Shown here piece by piece: positions 62,707 to 64,000 of a stretch of 64,000 bases of DNA (the first letter of the stretch is position 1; each line of letters begins with the position of its first letter). The notes beneath the pieces are model-generated. The model saw only the letters and a list, made by a program, of their open reading frames with translations. It was not told the origin of the DNA and did no database searches. The translations under genes and the position numbers were made by a program. The DNA comes from UBA4744 sp963723165. GTDB lineage: Bacteria > Actinomycetota > Acidimicrobiia > Spongiisociales > UBA4744. The stretch lies in contig CAVRPP010000003.1 of the NCBI GenBank assembly GCA_963723165.1, positions 248,001-312,000 of the forward strand. Direction: 5' to 3'.

Positions 62707-63087
62707 ATGACAGAATTCACGGTCAACCTTGCCAACCGCCCGGGAATGTTGGCCGCCCTCACGGAGACACTTGCGGCCGCAGGCGTAATGATCGAGGCGC
62801 TCGCCGCTTTCGGGTTGGACGAAGAGGGACACGTCCGGGTCATCGTCGATAACGCCGACGCCACCCGCCAGGCTCTCCGATCTGCGGGCCTGATCTCCTC
62901 GGAGCGGACGGTGCTCACCACCACGCTGTCGCCCCGCCCCACCTCATTGGCAGAAATGGCAAGGTCGCTGGCCGATAGCGGGATCAATATCGATGCCATG
63001 TATCTGCTCAACTCATGCGCAGACGGCCTGGAGTATGCCGTGGCCGTGAACGAACCGGACCGCGCCCGGGCCCACCTCCAAAACTGA
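62707..63087 (+). CDS. ACT-domain protein (tandem)
   Basis: A 126-residue protein of two ACT folds: FTVNLANRPGMLAALTETLAAAGVMIEAL and, from about 75, SLAEMARSLADSGINIDAMYLL. ACT pairs bind amino acids and usually regulate enzymes. There is no catalytic domain. It could be a free-standing sensor such as those paired with acetolactate or aspartokinase enzymes, but no such enzyme is adjacent. The start is ATG 62707; a TTG lies 6 bases earlier. Confidence 0.78.
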   Translation: MTEFTVNLANRPGMLAALTETLAAAGVMIEALAAFGLDEEGHVRVIVDNADATRQALRSAGLISSERTVLTTTLSPRPTSLAEMARSLADSGINIDAMYLLNSCADGLEYAVAVNEPDRARAHLQN

Positions 63088-64000
63088 TGGACGTAGGCTA
63101 CGGCCTGATCTCCTGCCAGCTCACCGCCGGCGACCCGCGCTCCTGGACCGATCTGTACGGAGAGGCAATCGAACTGGCGGCAGAAGCTGATCGCTTGGGG
63201 CTGGCTTCTGTGTGGACCACAGAACACCACTTCGTCGACGATGGCTATATGCCGTCGCTGCTTCCGGTGGCCGCCGCCATGGCGGCGCGCACCTCCCGCA
63301 TCCGTCTCGGCACCGGCGTGATTCTGGCGCCGCTCTACAACCCCCTGCGCCTGGCGGAGGACGCAGCTACCGTCGACCTGATCAGCAATCATCGCCTGAT
63401 CCTTGGACTCGGGCTCGGGTGGTCGCCCGTCGAATTCGCCGCCCTAGAAGCCGATCCGGGTACCCGGGGCCGAACGATGGACGAAATCCTCAGCATCCTG
63501 CCGCAGGCATGGACCGGTAACCCCATCTCCCATCCAGGCCCTATCTACGAGCTCGAGCCTGTTGCTGTGCGGCCGGCTCCTGAAGCACCCATACCTATCT
63601 GGATTGGGGGTGGAGCCGATGCCGCCGTCCGCCGCGCGGCCCGGCTGGCCGGGGGGTTCTTCTCGAACGCCTCACCCGGCCGGTTTCGAGCCCAGGTTGA
63701 GGTTGCCCGCGCCCAGTGGGACAGCGAAGGGCGCGACCCGGCGGGTTTCGAATGGGGCTATTACGCAGTGATTCATCCGTGCGACGACCCGGAGCAAGGC
63801 TGGCGCGAGATCCGTGACCACGTTCATCACATGCGCTGGAAATACGAGGATATGGAGGCTTCAGCTCTTCGTAGTGGACCCGTCCCGGCTCCCCCACCAC
63901 TCGACACGCCGACCGAGGAGAAGTTGCGGGGCAGCGTTCTAGTCGGTCCCGCCGACATGATCGCCGAACGGGTCCTGGAGATTGAACATCTGGCCGGCGT
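63087..64000 (+). CDS. LLM-class flavin-dependent oxidoreductase, 5' part (runs off the window)
   Basis: ATG at 63087 shares a base with the preceding stop (TGATG). The frame is open to the end, 304 codons. It reads GYGLISCQLTAGDPRSW, then ADRLGLASVWTTEHHF, RIRLGTGVILAPLYNPLRLAED, LGLGLGWSPVEFAAL and IPIWIGGGADAAVRRAARLAGG, the luciferase-like TIM barrel that uses FMN or F420. The substrate cannot be told. The 3' end lies outside the window. Confidence 0.88.
   Translation, partial: MDVGYGLISCQLTAGDPRSWTDLYGEAIELAAEADRLGLASVWTTEHHFVDDGYMPSLLPVAAAMAARTSRIRLGTGVILAPLYNPLRLAEDAATVDLISNHRLILGLGLGWSPVEFAALEADPGTRGRTMDEILSILPQAWTGNPISHPGPIYELEPVAVRPAPEAPIPIWIGGGADAAVRRAARLAGGFFSNASPGRFRAQVEVARAQWDSEGRDPAGFEWGYYAVIHPCDDPEQGWREIRDHVHHMRWKYEDMEASALRSGPVPAPPPLDTPTEEKLRGSVLVGPADMIAERVLEIEHLAG

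Overview
The window reads as one stretch of a high-GC actinobacterial chromosome, gene-dense, with many ATGA/GTGA stop-start overlaps. Several characters fit Actinomycetota: a LigA-MnmA-IscS neighbourhood like the one in mycobacteria, a MurA whose catalytic Cys is Asp, an Ni-superoxide dismutase with its own protease, a DUF222/HNH protein and actinobacterial-style small membrane proteins. A lineage near Acidimicrobiia is my best guess, but that is inference. I see no rRNA, tRNA, CRISPR array, phage or insertion sequence.

Layout. 0-7 kb: imperfect repeats, a DUF222/HNH nuclease, an EEP-family hydrolase, an arsenate reductase, then a GH57 glucanotransferase coupled to a GT5 glycogen synthase whose 3' end is frameshifted and falsely runs into a separate Flp pilin gene. 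7-10.3 kb: dodecin and the lysine/DAP operon dapC-dapD-dapE (succinylase branch). 10.5-16.6 kb: iscS-mnmA-MetE-like-ligA-DUF3105 lipoprotein, each gene overlapping the next. 16.7-24.2 kb: SRPBCC, M50-like, hotdog, enoyl-CoA hydratase, meaB, NifU-like, SpoIID-like, murA and a conventional rpiB. 24.4-35.7 kb: peptidases, hydrolases, 6-phosphogluconolactonase, an MFS transporter facing a CDF-like membrane protein across an operator-like repeat, lipoproteins and a decayed hydrolase.

35.9-42.0 kb is the most distinctive part: a nine-gene bacterial microcompartment (BMC) operon read on the minus strand (RpiB-like isomerase, deoxyribose-phosphate aldolase, stacking-type BMC-T, BMC-H, BMC-P, CoA-acylating aldehyde dehydrogenase, second BMC-T, two more BMC-P), with a divergent MerR/excisionase-like regulator. 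All three enzymes carry short N-terminal amphipathic helices of the kind that target cargo to shells. The set suggests that a sugar phosphate is split in the shell to acetaldehyde plus glyceraldehyde 3-phosphate, and the acetaldehyde is oxidised to acetyl-CoA. It resembles the loci described as sugar-phosphate-utilising (SPU) BMCs. The BMC RpiB has Asp where the family has its catalytic Cys, and no phosphotransacylase or alcohol dehydrogenase is in the operon.

42-55 kb holds three ABC-2-type exporter systems (one with a TetR regulator), a class I fructose-bisphosphate aldolase and metG. 55.5-64 kb: a DASS-type carboxylate transporter translationally coupled to a frameshifted receiver/histidine kinase and a response regulator, rsgA, a divergent sodN/sodX pair with an atypical Ni-hook, a Thr-rich membrane protein, an ACT-domain protein and the start of a luciferase-like flavin oxidoreductase that runs off the window.
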